Part shown: positions 16,076 to 24,616 of the stretch, piece after piece | Numbering within the stretch: the first letter of the stretch is position 1 | How the letters are laid out: each line of letters begins with the position of its first letter | NCBI GenBank assembly: GCA_003223455.1 | Contig: QHVE01000019.1 | Coordinates: forward strand, 3,247 to 67,246 | Length of the DNA stretch: 64,000 bases | From: Gemmatimonadota bacterium | Lineage (GTDB): Bacteria; Gemmatimonadota; Gemmatimonadetes; Gemmatimonadales; Gemmatimonadaceae | Direction: 5' to 3' | Program-made: the position numbers and the translations under genes | Notes under the pieces: model-generated | Databases searched by the model: none | Told to the model about the DNA's origin: nothing | The model's input: the letters and a program-made list of their open reading frames with translations, nothing else

Positions 16076-17182
16076 TCAGTCCCCGCTCGCCAGCCGCACG
16101 ATCGCGATCTTGCCGAGCCGCAGCGCTCCCGCCTTGTCCGTCGAGGAGGTCTCGAACTCGAGCTCGATCGCGCGATCGTCCTTCCGCAGCAGGAGCCGTC
16201 CGTCGCGCGAGATCGCGGTCTCGTCCCACGTGCCCTCGATCGTGTCGGCCGCCGCCGCCTCGCTGTCGCTCACCATGGCGTCCATCACGCCGCCGATCAC
16301 GCGCGTGAGATCCAGCTCCCGCTTTCCGCCACTGCGGTGAGGCGTGATGACGAACACGTGGTGCTTCGCCGAGTGATAGGCGCAGCTCTCCCCGTTCGGA
16401 TGCGCCAGTGGGCCGCCATCCCCCGAGCGGTACGGCGCGACGACGAGCTTCCCCAGCACGGCTTCGGCTTCCTCCCGTGTGAGGAGCGTGCACGGATCGG
16501 GACTCGCCTGCGGATGAAAATCGGCCGGCATGGCGAACGGGAGATCGGGAATGCGGTCGCGAACGCGCGCCGAGAGCTCGCGAAGCGTGTCTCGCGGCAC
16601 GCGGACGTCGGCCGTCAGCCCGACCGCGGTCACGGAGATCGTGCCGAGCCGCCCGCCGTTCAATCGCACCGCATCCCATCCGGTCGACGCCGATTGACCG
16701 GCCTTCACGCTCTCGGCCAGCTTCCCGCCCATGAGCCGCAGCGTCCGCTCGCCCGTTGCGACCCCCACGCCGACCTCCAGCAGCACCCCATACGGCGTAT
16801 CCAGCCACGGGCGCTCCGGCGTGATGCCGAACTTCCGGTTGTTCTCCGCCAGCCGCTCACGCATGGCGGCGACGTCGGGCGAGATCGGTAGCGTGTACAG
16901 GCACCCTTTTCCGGTCGGACGCGGCGGCGCGGCGAACGGACCGATCATCGCCTCGACCTCCGGCGCGGGAATCCAGCCGCAGGCGTCCGACGGCGGCGTC
17001 GCCATCGGCACCTGGCTCGGCGCGTCCGTCTTCCCACTCGGTGCTCCCGCCTGCCGCGTCGTCGCGCTGGATGCGCTGGTCGACGTCCGGGCGCCCTCCA
17101 CTGGCGCCTGATCGCTCTCTGCCTTCGCGCAGGCGACGACGGCGGTGAGACACGAGATCGCTGCAATCTGAGACGTTCTCAT
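16076..17182 (-). CDS. Two-domain lipoprotein of the CGWIP/DPCTLL family
   Basis: A 368-aa protein. The ATG at 17182 has GGAGG 6 nt upstream and overlaps the stop of the OmpA-like gene as ATGA. The signal MRTSQIAAISCLTAVVACAK has lipobox VVAC. The first half starts CGWIPAPEVEAMIGPF, the second DPCTLLTREEAEAVLGKL, with ETSSTDKAGALRLGK near the C-terminus. It is a close paralogue of 670-1806 in both halves and in the translation-start region. Coupling to an OmpA peptidoglycan-binding protein suggests the two act together at the outer membrane-peptidoglycan interface (inference). Confidence 0.85.
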   Translation of the reverse strand: MRTSQIAAISCLTAVVACAKAESDQAPVEGARTSTSASSATTRQAGAPSGKTDAPSQVPMATPPSDACGWIPAPEVEAMIGPFAAPPRPTGKGCLYTLPISPDVAAMRERLAENNRKFGITPERPWLDTPYGVLLEVGVGVATGERTLRLMGGKLAESVKAGQSASTGWDAVRLNGGRLGTISVTAVGLTADVRVPRDTLRELSARVRDRIPDLPFAMPADFHPQASPDPCTLLTREEAEAVLGKLVVAPYRSGDGGPLAHPNGESCAYHSAKHHVFVITPHRSGGKRELDLTRVIGGVMDAMVSDSEAAAADTIEGTWDETAISRDGRLLLRKDDRAIELEFETSSTDKAGALRLGKIAIVRLASGD

Positions 17183-18273
17183 CGAGATCCTCCACATGGG
17201 CGCAGCAGCTCGACGCGCCGGTTGCGCGCGCGTCCCTCGATGGTCGAGTTGCTCTCGCGCGGTCTGGTCTGTCCGTACCCGACGGCCCGCAGCCGCGCCG
17301 GCGCGATGCGCTGGCTGGTCAACCGCGCTCGCACGGCGGCGGCGCGCCGCTCCGACAGCGCGGCGTTCGCGGCGCTCGTGCCGATGCTGTCGGTGTGCCC
17401 CTCGATCGTCACCGTCCAGTCGGGGTGGCGCTCGAGCATCCGCGCCAGCGCGATGAGCGTCTCGTCCGACGCGGGGTTCAGGACCGCGCTGGCCGACTCG
17501 AAGTAGATGCCTGGAACCTCGACGCGGCACGACCGCGCGAGCGTCCCTTCGAGCGACCGGGCACCGTCGGCGACGGCGGTGCCGAGGTCCGCTCGTACCG
17601 TCTGGAACACACGGCGCGAGTCCTCGAGCTTGAGGATCAGCGGATGGTCGCGCTGCGCGAGCACCCAGAGGTGCGGTGCCCAGCTCTCGCCGCGCGCGGT
17701 GAACTTTCCCTCGAGGTGCAGGGCGGGCACGGCGACGCGCTTTCCGTCGAGCAGCAAGGGGAAGGGCACGGTGCCGCTTCCCACCCGCGTCAGGGTCCCG
17801 CGCCATCGCACGAGGGCCGGGCCCCCAGCGAGCCCGAGCGCCGCGAGCTGGGGGACGGTCGATTCGGCGAAGCCGAGGAGCGAGAACGGCGCCGATCCCG
17901 CCGAGCCGATCTGATCGAACACGGCCCGCGAGATGGTGAATGCGGTGTAGCCAGGATGCTCGGGCGGCTGGCCGCGGTCGTAGACCTGGTGCCACCGCGG
18001 CGCGGTGTCGAGATCGGCCTGGCGCACGAGCCGCTCGTACCTGCCTCGGGTGGTGTCGCCCCTCGCAGACACCTCGAGAAAGGTCCACACGTAGCGGACG
18101 CCGGTGGGCGACGCATCGGCGAGGCTGACCACCGACTCGCGATCGGCGCCCTCGTCGCGCAGCGTCTGCACGAGCGTGAGCCCTCGGGCGAGCGGCACGC
18201 TGGGGGCGGAGCCCTGCGCCGATGCCATGCCGCCCGTCAGGCACAGCGCTGCGGCGATCAAGCGGATGCGCAT
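17179..18273 (-). CDS. OmpA-family protein with C-terminal peptidoglycan-binding domain
   Basis: A 364-aa protein starting MRIRLIAAALCLTGGMASAQ (signal). The first 230 residues are unrecognised, with VRYVWTFLEVSARGDTTRGR. Residues from about 250 form an OmpA/MotB domain: IYFESASAVLNPASDETLIA, then VTIEGHTDSIGTSAANAALS and ARLRAVGYGQTRP, with RARNRRVELL at the end. TDS and the NRRVE Arg are the usual diaminopimelate-binding residues. It is the first gene of a two-gene operon behind element 18350-18407; the second gene starts inside its stop codon. Confidence 0.9.
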   Translation of the reverse strand: MRIRLIAAALCLTGGMASAQGSAPSVPLARGLTLVQTLRDEGADRESVVSLADASPTGVRYVWTFLEVSARGDTTRGRYERLVRQADLDTAPRWHQVYDRGQPPEHPGYTAFTISRAVFDQIGSAGSAPFSLLGFAESTVPQLAALGLAGGPALVRWRGTLTRVGSGTVPFPLLLDGKRVAVPALHLEGKFTARGESWAPHLWVLAQRDHPLILKLEDSRRVFQTVRADLGTAVADGARSLEGTLARSCRVEVPGIYFESASAVLNPASDETLIALARMLERHPDWTVTIEGHTDSIGTSAANAALSERRAAAVRARLTSQRIAPARLRAVGYGQTRPRESNSTIEGRARNRRVELLRPCGGSR

Positions 18274-18349
18274 GAGGCCAATGTCTCCGTCGTCGGGTTG
18301 AGATGAACCCGGAGGCAAACACTCCCCCCAGGTCGTCGTGACGTGTGGG

Positions 18350-18407
18350 AGTATTGGATGGTGCCGTTACGCCGCTGCGACGGAGGAGCGTTACCTGACG
18401 GTAACGC
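18350..18407 (-). promoter_or_regulatory. Tripartite GTTACC-type promoter/operator, copy c
   Basis: The palindrome 18388-18407 is GCGTTACC-TGAC-GGTAACGC. A third half-site (CCGTTACG, 18364-18371) lies exactly 24 bp from the left arm. The minus strand reads AATACT at 18350-18355, 10 nt from it, in the -10 position. It would drive ompA and the lipoprotein with a leader of about 70 nt. It also lies 139 bp ahead of the divergent kinase gene, so control of that gene is possible. Confidence 0.7.
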
Positions 18408-18545
18408 CCGCAGTCGGGCTGCCGACGGCTATCTCACCGCTCCGGGACGTCGCATATTGCCCGATGCGAAACCGGAGAGCGCGGTGATGGCATCGCACCA
18501 TGCACGCGGCGGAGCCTTGGGCTCGCGAGACGGAGGTCCGGGCCG

Positions 18546-21452
18546 GTGACCGGCTCGCTCACCGCGGCGGAGCTGCAGCCGTCGCTCGCCGGCCGATATG
18601 CGATCGAACGCGAGCTCGGCCATGGCGGCATGGCGAGCGTCTTCCTCGCGCGCGATCTGAAGCACGAGCGCGACGTCGCGATCAAGGTGCTCGATCCCCA
18701 TCTCGCACGCTCGATCGCCAGCGAGCGATTCCTCCGCGAGATCGGCATCGCCGCCCGCCTCAATCACCCGCACGTGCTGCCGCTCCTCGATTCCGGCGTC
18801 GCCGGCGACGAGGAGCTGCCCTTCTACGTGATGCCGCTCGTGACCGGCGAATCGCTTCGCGACCGACTGCGCCGCGACGGCCGGCTGCCGCTCGAGGAGT
18901 CGCTGCGTCTCGCATCGGAGGTCACCGACGCGCTCGCCTATGCGCACGAGCACCAGGTCGTCCATCGCGACGTGAAGCCCGACAACGTCATGCTCTCGGG
19001 TGGGCACGCGGTCGTGATGGACTTCGGCATCGCAAAGGCCGTCGGCGAGGCGCGCGAGGACGCGACGCTGACGGGCGAAGGCATCTCGCTGGGGACGCCG
19101 ACGTACATGGCGCCGGAGCAAGCCGCGGGCGAACGCACCGTGGATCACCGCGCCGACGTCTACGCGGTCGGCGCGCTGCTGTTCGAGATGCTCAGCGGCT
19201 CACCCCCGTTCGACGGCTCGTGGCAGCAGATCGTGATGGAGAAGATGGCGAAGGACGCGCCGTCGCTCGCGTCGCGATGGCCCGCCGCGCCGGCGCCGGT
19301 CGCGCGACTCGTCGCCCGATGCCTCGCCCGCGACCCGGCCGATCGTCCGGAGACGGCCGCATCGCTGCTGCGCGAGCTGCGCATCCTCGCCGCGCCGCCG
19401 GCACCCGCGCGGTCGCGCGGGCGCCTCGTCGCCGCAGGCGTCGTTGCGCTCGCCGCGATCGCCATCGCCACGGGACTCTACCTGCGCGAGCGACGGATTG
19501 CGTGGGTGCACGCCACGGCGATCCCGACGATCGAGCGACTGATGGAGGCCGACCGTCTCGACTCGGCGTTCGCACTCGCGAGCGAAGCGGAGCGGCGCGC
19601 ACCCGGCGACTCGATACTCGCCACGCTGTGGCCGCGCTTCTCGCAGACGCAGCGGTTCCTCAGTGAGCCGGCTGGCGCCGAAGTCACCCGTGCGGCGCTG
19701 GACGATCCGACGCACTGGATCCCGGTCGGGACCACGCCGACCGGCGACGTACGCATCCCGCGCAACGCCTGGTACTATCGCTACATCAAACCTGGCTATC
19801 GCGACGTGACGGTGATGGGCGCTCGGCTCGGCGGCAGCTACGTTCCCATCCCGAGCCCCATCGCGCTGCGGAAGTCGAGCGATCCGGACACCGACATGGT
19901 GCTCCTGCGGGGGAAGGGGCTCGTCGGCACGCTGTACGGGCTGCGGCCGACCGAGACGTTCGACCTCCCGGATTTCCTGATGGATGCACGCGAGGTGACG
20001 AACCGCCAGTACAAGACATTCGTCGATGCGGGCGGCTACGCCAATCGCGCCCTGTGGGATTCGACGATCGTTCGTGACGGGAGGCCCATCGCGTGGGACG
20101 CCGGGAAGCAGTTGTTCGTCGATCGATCCGGTCAGCCCGGCCCCTCGACGTGGGAAGGTGGCGCGCCTCCCTCGGATGCCGACGATCTGCCCGTGGGCGG
20201 CGTGAGCTGGTACGAGGCCCGCGCGTACGCGCGGTTCGTGCACAAGGAGCTGCCGACGGTGCTGGAGTGGAACGCCGCCGCGATCCCGGAGGCGGCGCGC
20301 TGGGTGGTGCCGCACGGCCGATACGACGCGACCGGTCCGGTGCGCGGAGGCGACAAGCGTACCGTGAGTCCCCGCGGCGTGTACGACATGGCGGGCAACG
20401 TGCGCGAGTGGACGGTGAACGCGCGCGAGCCGGGAAGCCGCTACATCCTCGGCGGCGGCTGGAGCGATCCGCAGTACCTGTTCTCGGAGCTCTACGACCA
20501 GCGGGAGCTCGACCGGTCGCCAATCAATGGGGTACGACTTGTCCGACGCACGGGAACGACGCCCGACCTCGCGCGCGCAATCGCACCAATTCCCGGCCTC
20601 ACGCGCGACTACGCGAAGGCACGTCCGGTGGACGACGCGACGTTCCGCGCATTCCTCGCGCTCTACGACTACGACCACACGCCGCTCGACGCGAAAGTCG
20701 TCGCGCGCGACTCGAGCAATGCCGACTGGGTGCGCGAGGAGGTCGAGTTCGACGTCCCCGGCGACAGCCTCCGGATGCAGGCGCTTCTCTTCCTGCCTCG
20801 GCGCGTCGCGCCACCCTTCCAGACCGTCGTGCTCTATCCGGCGTCGGATGCGCTGTTCATGTTCGATCACCGCGCGCCGTCGATGTCGTACGCGGACTAC
20901 ATCGTGCGCAGCGGTCGCGCCCTGGTGTACCCCATCTACGAGCACACCTACGGCCGCGGACCGAGTCTCGGCGGCGACGACGTGCCCGACGGCAGCATCG
21001 CGCATCGCGACCGGATGATCCGATGGGCGCGTGAGATGCGCCGCTCGATCGACTACGCCTCGACGCGCCCCGACATCGACACGACGCGCTTCGCCTACGC
21101 GGGCACGAGCTGGGGCGGGCGACTCGCCGGCGTCCTGCTCGCCGTCGAGCCACGCTTCCGCGTCGCCGTGCTCAACGTCCCGGGCCTCGCGATGCAGCCA
21201 CTGCGCCCCGAAGAAGATCCCGTCAACTTCCTGCCGCGCGTCCACATCCCCGTGCTCATGCTGAGCGGGAAGTACGACAGCGGATTCCCGCTGGAGCTGT
21301 CGCAGAAGCCGTTCTTCCGCCTCCTCGGCACGCCACCGGCGATGAAGCGGCACGTGCTCGACGAGGGCGGGCATTTCCTGCCGAGGCCGATGATGGTGCG
21401 CGAAGCACTGGGCTGGCTCGATCGGTATCTCGGACCGGTGCAGCGTCGATGA
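18546..21452 (+). CDS. Ser/Thr protein kinase fused to SUMF1-like and alpha/beta-hydrolase domains
   Basis: A 968-aa protein from GTG (18546) with GGAGG upstream. Residues 15-275 are a complete Hanks kinase: GHGGMASV loop, K47 in VAIK, HRDVKPDN with D142, DFG at 159 and GTPTYMAPEQ. A transmembrane helix lies at about 294-313. About 455-665 is a formylglycine-generating-enzyme/SUMF1 fold (FLMDAREVTNRQYKTFVDAG, VGGVSWYEARAYARF, YDMAGNVREWTV, GGGWSD), but the two catalytic Cys of true FGEs are missing. The C-terminus is an alpha/beta hydrolase (GTSWGG elbow, GKYDSGFP, DEGGHFLP). Likely an extracytoplasmic sensor/hydrolase wired to a cytoplasmic kinase. Substrates unknown. Confidence 0.88.
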   Translation: MTGSLTAAELQPSLAGRYAIERELGHGGMASVFLARDLKHERDVAIKVLDPHLARSIASERFLREIGIAARLNHPHVLPLLDSGVAGDEELPFYVMPLVTGESLRDRLRRDGRLPLEESLRLASEVTDALAYAHEHQVVHRDVKPDNVMLSGGHAVVMDFGIAKAVGEAREDATLTGEGISLGTPTYMAPEQAAGERTVDHRADVYAVGALLFEMLSGSPPFDGSWQQIVMEKMAKDAPSLASRWPAAPAPVARLVARCLARDPADRPETAASLLRELRILAAPPAPARSRGRLVAAGVVALAAIAIATGLYLRERRIAWVHATAIPTIERLMEADRLDSAFALASEAERRAPGDSILATLWPRFSQTQRFLSEPAGAEVTRAALDDPTHWIPVGTTPTGDVRIPRNAWYYRYIKPGYRDVTVMGARLGGSYVPIPSPIALRKSSDPDTDMVLLRGKGLVGTLYGLRPTETFDLPDFLMDAREVTNRQYKTFVDAGGYANRALWDSTIVRDGRPIAWDAGKQLFVDRSGQPGPSTWEGGAPPSDADDLPVGGVSWYEARAYARFVHKELPTVLEWNAAAIPEAARWVVPHGRYDATGPVRGGDKRTVSPRGVYDMAGNVREWTVNAREPGSRYILGGGWSDPQYLFSELYDQRELDRSPINGVRLVRRTGTTPDLARAIAPIPGLTRDYAKARPVDDATFRAFLALYDYDHTPLDAKVVARDSSNADWVREEVEFDVPGDSLRMQALLFLPRRVAPPFQTVVLYPASDALFMFDHRAPSMSYADYIVRSGRALVYPIYEHTYGRGPSLGGDDVPDGSIAHRDRMIRWAREMRRSIDYASTRPDIDTTRFAYAGTSWGGRLAGVLLAVEPRFRVAVLNVPGLAMQPLRPEEDPVNFLPRVHIPVLMLSGKYDSGFPLELSQKPFFRLLGTPPAMKRHVLDEGGHFLPRPMMVREALGWLDRYLGPVQRR

Positions 21453-21504
21453 ACGCCCTGCCGCCGCCGATGGCTCTCCGATTCCACGCCAGGATGTGGG
21501 GCGC

Positions 21505-21981
21505 TCAGCGCTCCGTCGACATGCGCTCCATCCGCTCCTCGAGTCGTCGCATCGCTTCGCCGAGCGCCTGCACCTCGCGGTAGGTCCGGACGTTGACCTC
21601 GTAGTCGAGCTCCGTGCGGATCTCGCCTCGCACCTGCTGCCGGTTCTGGCTGATCAGCACGAAGCCGGTGAGCAGGATCGCCTCGCCGGCGAGGAGGATG
21701 CCCAGCAGCCCGTAGGGGTAGAGATCGAACGGATGGATGCCGCGCACCGAGCCCGCGTTGATGATCCACCACACCGCGAACCAGAGCAGGTGGACGGCGA
21801 AGAACGAGCTGTGGCCCACCCACCCGACCACTCGCTCCGCGACGCGCTCGTGCCATCGCGCGCGGAGGTCGATCTCCTCGGCGGCGTACCGGAACGGGCC
21901 GAGCGCCTTGCGGCACTTGTCGTTGGCGCAGAACACCGCGTCGGGCTCGTTCGTGCCGCCGCATGCCGGGCACGTCGTCAT
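21505..21981 (-). CDS. Zinc-ribbon DUF1003 membrane protein
   Basis: A 158-aa protein. An N-terminal zinc ribbon (CPACGG, CANDKC) precedes a DUF1003 domain with two hydrophobic helices (SSFFAVHLLWFAVWWII and YGLLGILLAGEAILLTGFVL) and the ISQNRQ motif. The C-terminal helix is charged and probably coiled. Its ATG overlaps the stop of a 48-aa ORF (21978-22124) as ATGA. It is convergent with the kinase gene. DUF1003 function is unknown. Confidence 0.85.
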   Translation of the reverse strand: MTTCPACGGTNEPDAVFCANDKCRKALGPFRYAAEEIDLRARWHERVAERVVGWVGHSSFFAVHLLWFAVWWIINAGSVRGIHPFDLYPYGLLGILLAGEAILLTGFVLISQNRQQVRGEIRTELDYEVNVRTYREVQALGEAMRRLEERMERMSTER

Positions 21982-22124
21982 GCGACCACCGCCGTCTGCG
22001 GCGCGTCGTAGGTGCCGATCGCTCCGTCGCCGTCCTCGTGATCGAAGCGCGCGCGTGGATGGGACGCAACGCGTGGTCGGAGCCAGACGACTGCGAGCAC
22101 GAGCGAGGTGAGTCGGTGAAGCAT
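21978..22124 (-). CDS. Possible 48-aa small protein coupled to the DUF1003 gene
   Basis: The ATG at 22124 has GGAG 6 nt upstream. The ORF begins MLHRLTSLVLAVVWL and ends TAVVA, with its stop TGA overlapping the ATG of the DUF1003 gene (ATGA). The hydrophobic N-terminus could be a short signal or membrane segment. There is no homology that I recognise. Ribosome site and coupling support translation, possibly as a leader that couples ribosomes into the next gene. Confidence 0.4.
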   Translation of the reverse strand: MLHRLTSLVLAVVWLRPRVASHPRARFDHEDGDGAIGTYDAPQTAVVA

Positions 22125-22202
22125 GGCTGGCTCCCCGTGGTGAGTGTCGGACACGATACCATCTCGCAGCGGAACTATCGATGGTGCGCCCGCGAACTGC
22201 GT

Positions 22203-23948
22203 CTATCGCACCGGCGCCGTGCGCACGAAGGCGACGCCGCGGGCCCGCGGATGGCTGATCTCGAACCCCGCGACACCCCCACCCTCGCGGACGAACTGGA
22301 TCGTGTACTGTCCGCTCACGAAGCCGTCGGGGAACACCGCGCGTGCGACCAGCCCCGGTGTCTCGCCGGTGCGCAGCGTGAGCGTCGAGTCTCCGGCCGT
22401 GACGCGATACGTCGCGTCGAGCTCGGCGCTCGTATAGGTGCCGGCGTAGTCCGCGAGCTCGGCGCGGCCCAGCGCCGGCGCGATCGGCGCGCGCCAGACG
22501 AACCGGTCCGCGCGCCGGTTGGGAATCGACCAGCGCACCACGTAGCCCGGGTGCGGCGTCGTAGAATCGAACGCGAGCTCTATTGGCGAATCGATCAGGC
22601 GCGCCCGCCGCGGGCCGAGCGCCTCGACGCGCACGCCGGTGAAGCGATCCGTATAGAGCACACCGTTGCGCACCGTCAGCTCGGCTACCTGCCGCGTCGT
22701 CGGCTCGAAGTAGACGCCGGCCCAGCCGAGCGCCTTGCTCGCGTCGGACGGTGCCGTCGCCCGCTGCGGAGCGGGCGACTGCGCCGGCGCCACGGGACCG
22801 AGTGCGAGCCTCGCCACATCGCGGCCGAACGCCACCGAATTGGGCTCCGTCGAGTTGCAGAGCACCGCGACCGTGAGCTTCGGCTCCAGCCATCGTCCCA
22901 GATACGCGCGGAATCCCGGATCGCGCCCCTCGTGCTCGGCCACGTGGAGCCCGCGATCGGACACGAGCGACAGCCCCATTCCGTACCGCGTCGAGTCGCC
23001 CGTCGTGAGTGCGGTCGGTGTGAGCATCTGTCGCACGATCGCCGAATCACCGACCGTCGGCCGCTCGAGATTCTCGGCAAGGAGAAGGAGGTCGCCGACC
23101 GTCGTCTCCATGTTCGTCGGCCCGACGACGTCATAGTTCGGGTTGTCGATCCGCCACTGATCGCCGCGCTTCGTGTAGCCGACGGCGCGGCCAGGGACGA
23201 GCGTGGTGACGTCATCGCGGATTCGCGAGTGCGTCATGCCGAGCGGGGCAAGGATGCGCGACGCGACGAAGGCGGCGAAGCGCTGGCCCGATGCACGCTC
23301 GACGATCTTCGCGGCGAGCAGGTAGTTCGTGTTGCTGTACCCGTACTCGGCGCCCGGCTCGAAGTTCAGCGCCTTTTGATGGTTGATGACGGCGGTCGCG
23401 TCGGCGTCGGTGATGCGCTCCTCCTCGAAGCGACCGCGCGCGATGATCAACAGCTCGAAGAAGTCGCGCAGCCCACTCGAGTGCGAGAGCAGGTGGCGGA
23501 TCGTGATCGGCTTGCCGCCGGTCTCGCGATAGTGGGGAAGGTCGGGGAGCCAGCGGCGGACGTCGTCGTCGAGGGAAAGCTTGAAGTCACGTGCCAGCAG
23601 CAACACCGCGAGCGCGGTCACCTGCTTGGAGAGCGAGGCGGAGTGGACGACGGTGGCCGGCGTCATGGTCGCGGCCGACTCGAGGTCGGCCATGCCGTAG
23701 GCGCGCTCGAGGACTGTATTTCCGTGATGGCTCACGCCGACCGCGCAGCCGGGGCGGTCGGTGCCTCGCCACGGCGTGAACACGCTGTCGAGGCGTGCCG
23801 CCAGGGTGGCGGCATCCAGTGAGAGTGGCGCACCGTCGCTCGCCGCTGTCGACGTTGTCTGCGCGTGCAACGCTCGCGTGGCGGGCAGGAGCGCCAGCGA
23901 GAGCGCGAGGGCAGGCAAGACCGAGGGGAGTCGCAACTTGATGGCCAT
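22203..23948 (-). CDS. Secreted beta-lactamase-fold serine hydrolase
   Basis: A 581-aa protein. The only good ATG (23948) starts a signal peptide (MAIKLRLPSVLPALALSLAL, cleavage near LHAQT). The motifs are SLSKQ (SxxK), YSNTNY (YxN) and HEGRDPGF in place of KTG, with HLLSHSSGLRD and LGMTHSRI, typical of the class C/esterase/D-aminopeptidase group. After about 360 residues of catalytic domain come two lipocalin-like or DUF3471-like repeats (ALGWAGVYFEPTTRQVAELT, ELADYAGTYTSAELDATYRV). Monocistronic. Substrate unknown. Confidence 0.87.
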   Translation of the reverse strand: MAIKLRLPSVLPALALSLALLPATRALHAQTTSTAASDGAPLSLDAATLAARLDSVFTPWRGTDRPGCAVGVSHHGNTVLERAYGMADLESAATMTPATVVHSASLSKQVTALAVLLLARDFKLSLDDDVRRWLPDLPHYRETGGKPITIRHLLSHSSGLRDFFELLIIARGRFEEERITDADATAVINHQKALNFEPGAEYGYSNTNYLLAAKIVERASGQRFAAFVASRILAPLGMTHSRIRDDVTTLVPGRAVGYTKRGDQWRIDNPNYDVVGPTNMETTVGDLLLLAENLERPTVGDSAIVRQMLTPTALTTGDSTRYGMGLSLVSDRGLHVAEHEGRDPGFRAYLGRWLEPKLTVAVLCNSTEPNSVAFGRDVARLALGPVAPAQSPAPQRATAPSDASKALGWAGVYFEPTTRQVAELTVRNGVLYTDRFTGVRVEALGPRRARLIDSPIELAFDSTTPHPGYVVRWSIPNRRADRFVWRAPIAPALGRAELADYAGTYTSAELDATYRVTAGDSTLTLRTGETPGLVARAVFPDGFVSGQYTIQFVREGGGVAGFEISHPRARGVAFVRTAPVR

Positions 23949-23995
23949 GCCGAGTGAGACAGCCCGACCGCTGAGTTGGTTCGACGCCCTGACGG

Positions 23996-24595
23996 TCAGC
24001 GTGGAGCAGGGCCGCTCTTCGCGGGACGTGGCCTTCGAACGACGGTATCGACTCTCGTCACCAGGACGGTATCGACTCGCATCACGGTCACCGTGTCGAC
24101 CTTCGTCAGTCTCACCGTGTCGACCCGAGCCTGAGCCGGTGCCGCAGCACGAGTCGGCTCTGCGCCAGGCAGGTGCTCGATCGCCGCTCGAGGCAAAGGA
24201 CGATTCGCCGGGACGGGCGAAGGGCCATCCACGGTGAGAGTGAACCTTCCCGGACGGCGCAGCTCGTACGCGGTCACGACGATCAGCCACTCTCCCGTTC
24301 GCGGCGCGATCTGCAGCCGCGCATTCCCGTCTCCCCCGGACTCGTCGTCGGACTGGGCACTCCCCTCAGGAGAGACGACGATCAGAAACGCGTCGAAGTC
24401 CGTCGAGGAGAGCTGCACGCTCCTCAGCGGATGGTCCGGGCGAGAGTCGATCGCGTACGTCTGGACGTAGTGATTTCGCACCAGCGAGCTCGCGAGTGCG
24501 GGTACACTCCCGGCTACGGTGACTTCCTGTGCCAGCGCATGCTCCGAACCGATCAGCAGCGACGACAGGACGACGAGTGAACGCGCGATTCGCAT
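23996..24595 (-). CDS. Secreted protein with pre-peptidase-like beta domain and RVDTV repeat tail
   Basis: A 199-aa protein. The signal MRIARSLVVLSSLLIGSEHA ends near LAQEV. The central part (FDAFLIVVSPEG, then GEWLIVVTAYELRRPGRFTL) resembles bacterial pre-peptidase C-terminal beta-sandwiches. The C-terminal 50 residues are a tandem repeat of a unit like RVDTVxLTK (RVDTVRLTK, VDTVTVM, RVDTVLVT, RVDTVV) encoded at about 24020-24125. It ends in a basic proline-rich tail. No partner recognised. Confidence 0.6.
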   Translation of the reverse strand: MRIARSLVVLSSLLIGSEHALAQEVTVAGSVPALASSLVRNHYVQTYAIDSRPDHPLRSVQLSSTDFDAFLIVVSPEGSAQSDDESGGDGNARLQIAPRTGEWLIVVTAYELRRPGRFTLTVDGPSPVPANRPLPRAAIEHLPGAEPTRAAAPAQARVDTVRLTKVDTVTVMRVDTVLVTRVDTVVRRPRPAKSGPAPR

Positions 24596-24616
24596 GATAT
24601 CCGTCTGCTTTGGTCG

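Noticed and set aside
18456-18545. ATG-started upstream extension for the kinase gene
   Set aside because: No in-frame ATG with kinase-like N-terminus; the GTG at 18546 has the good ribosome site.
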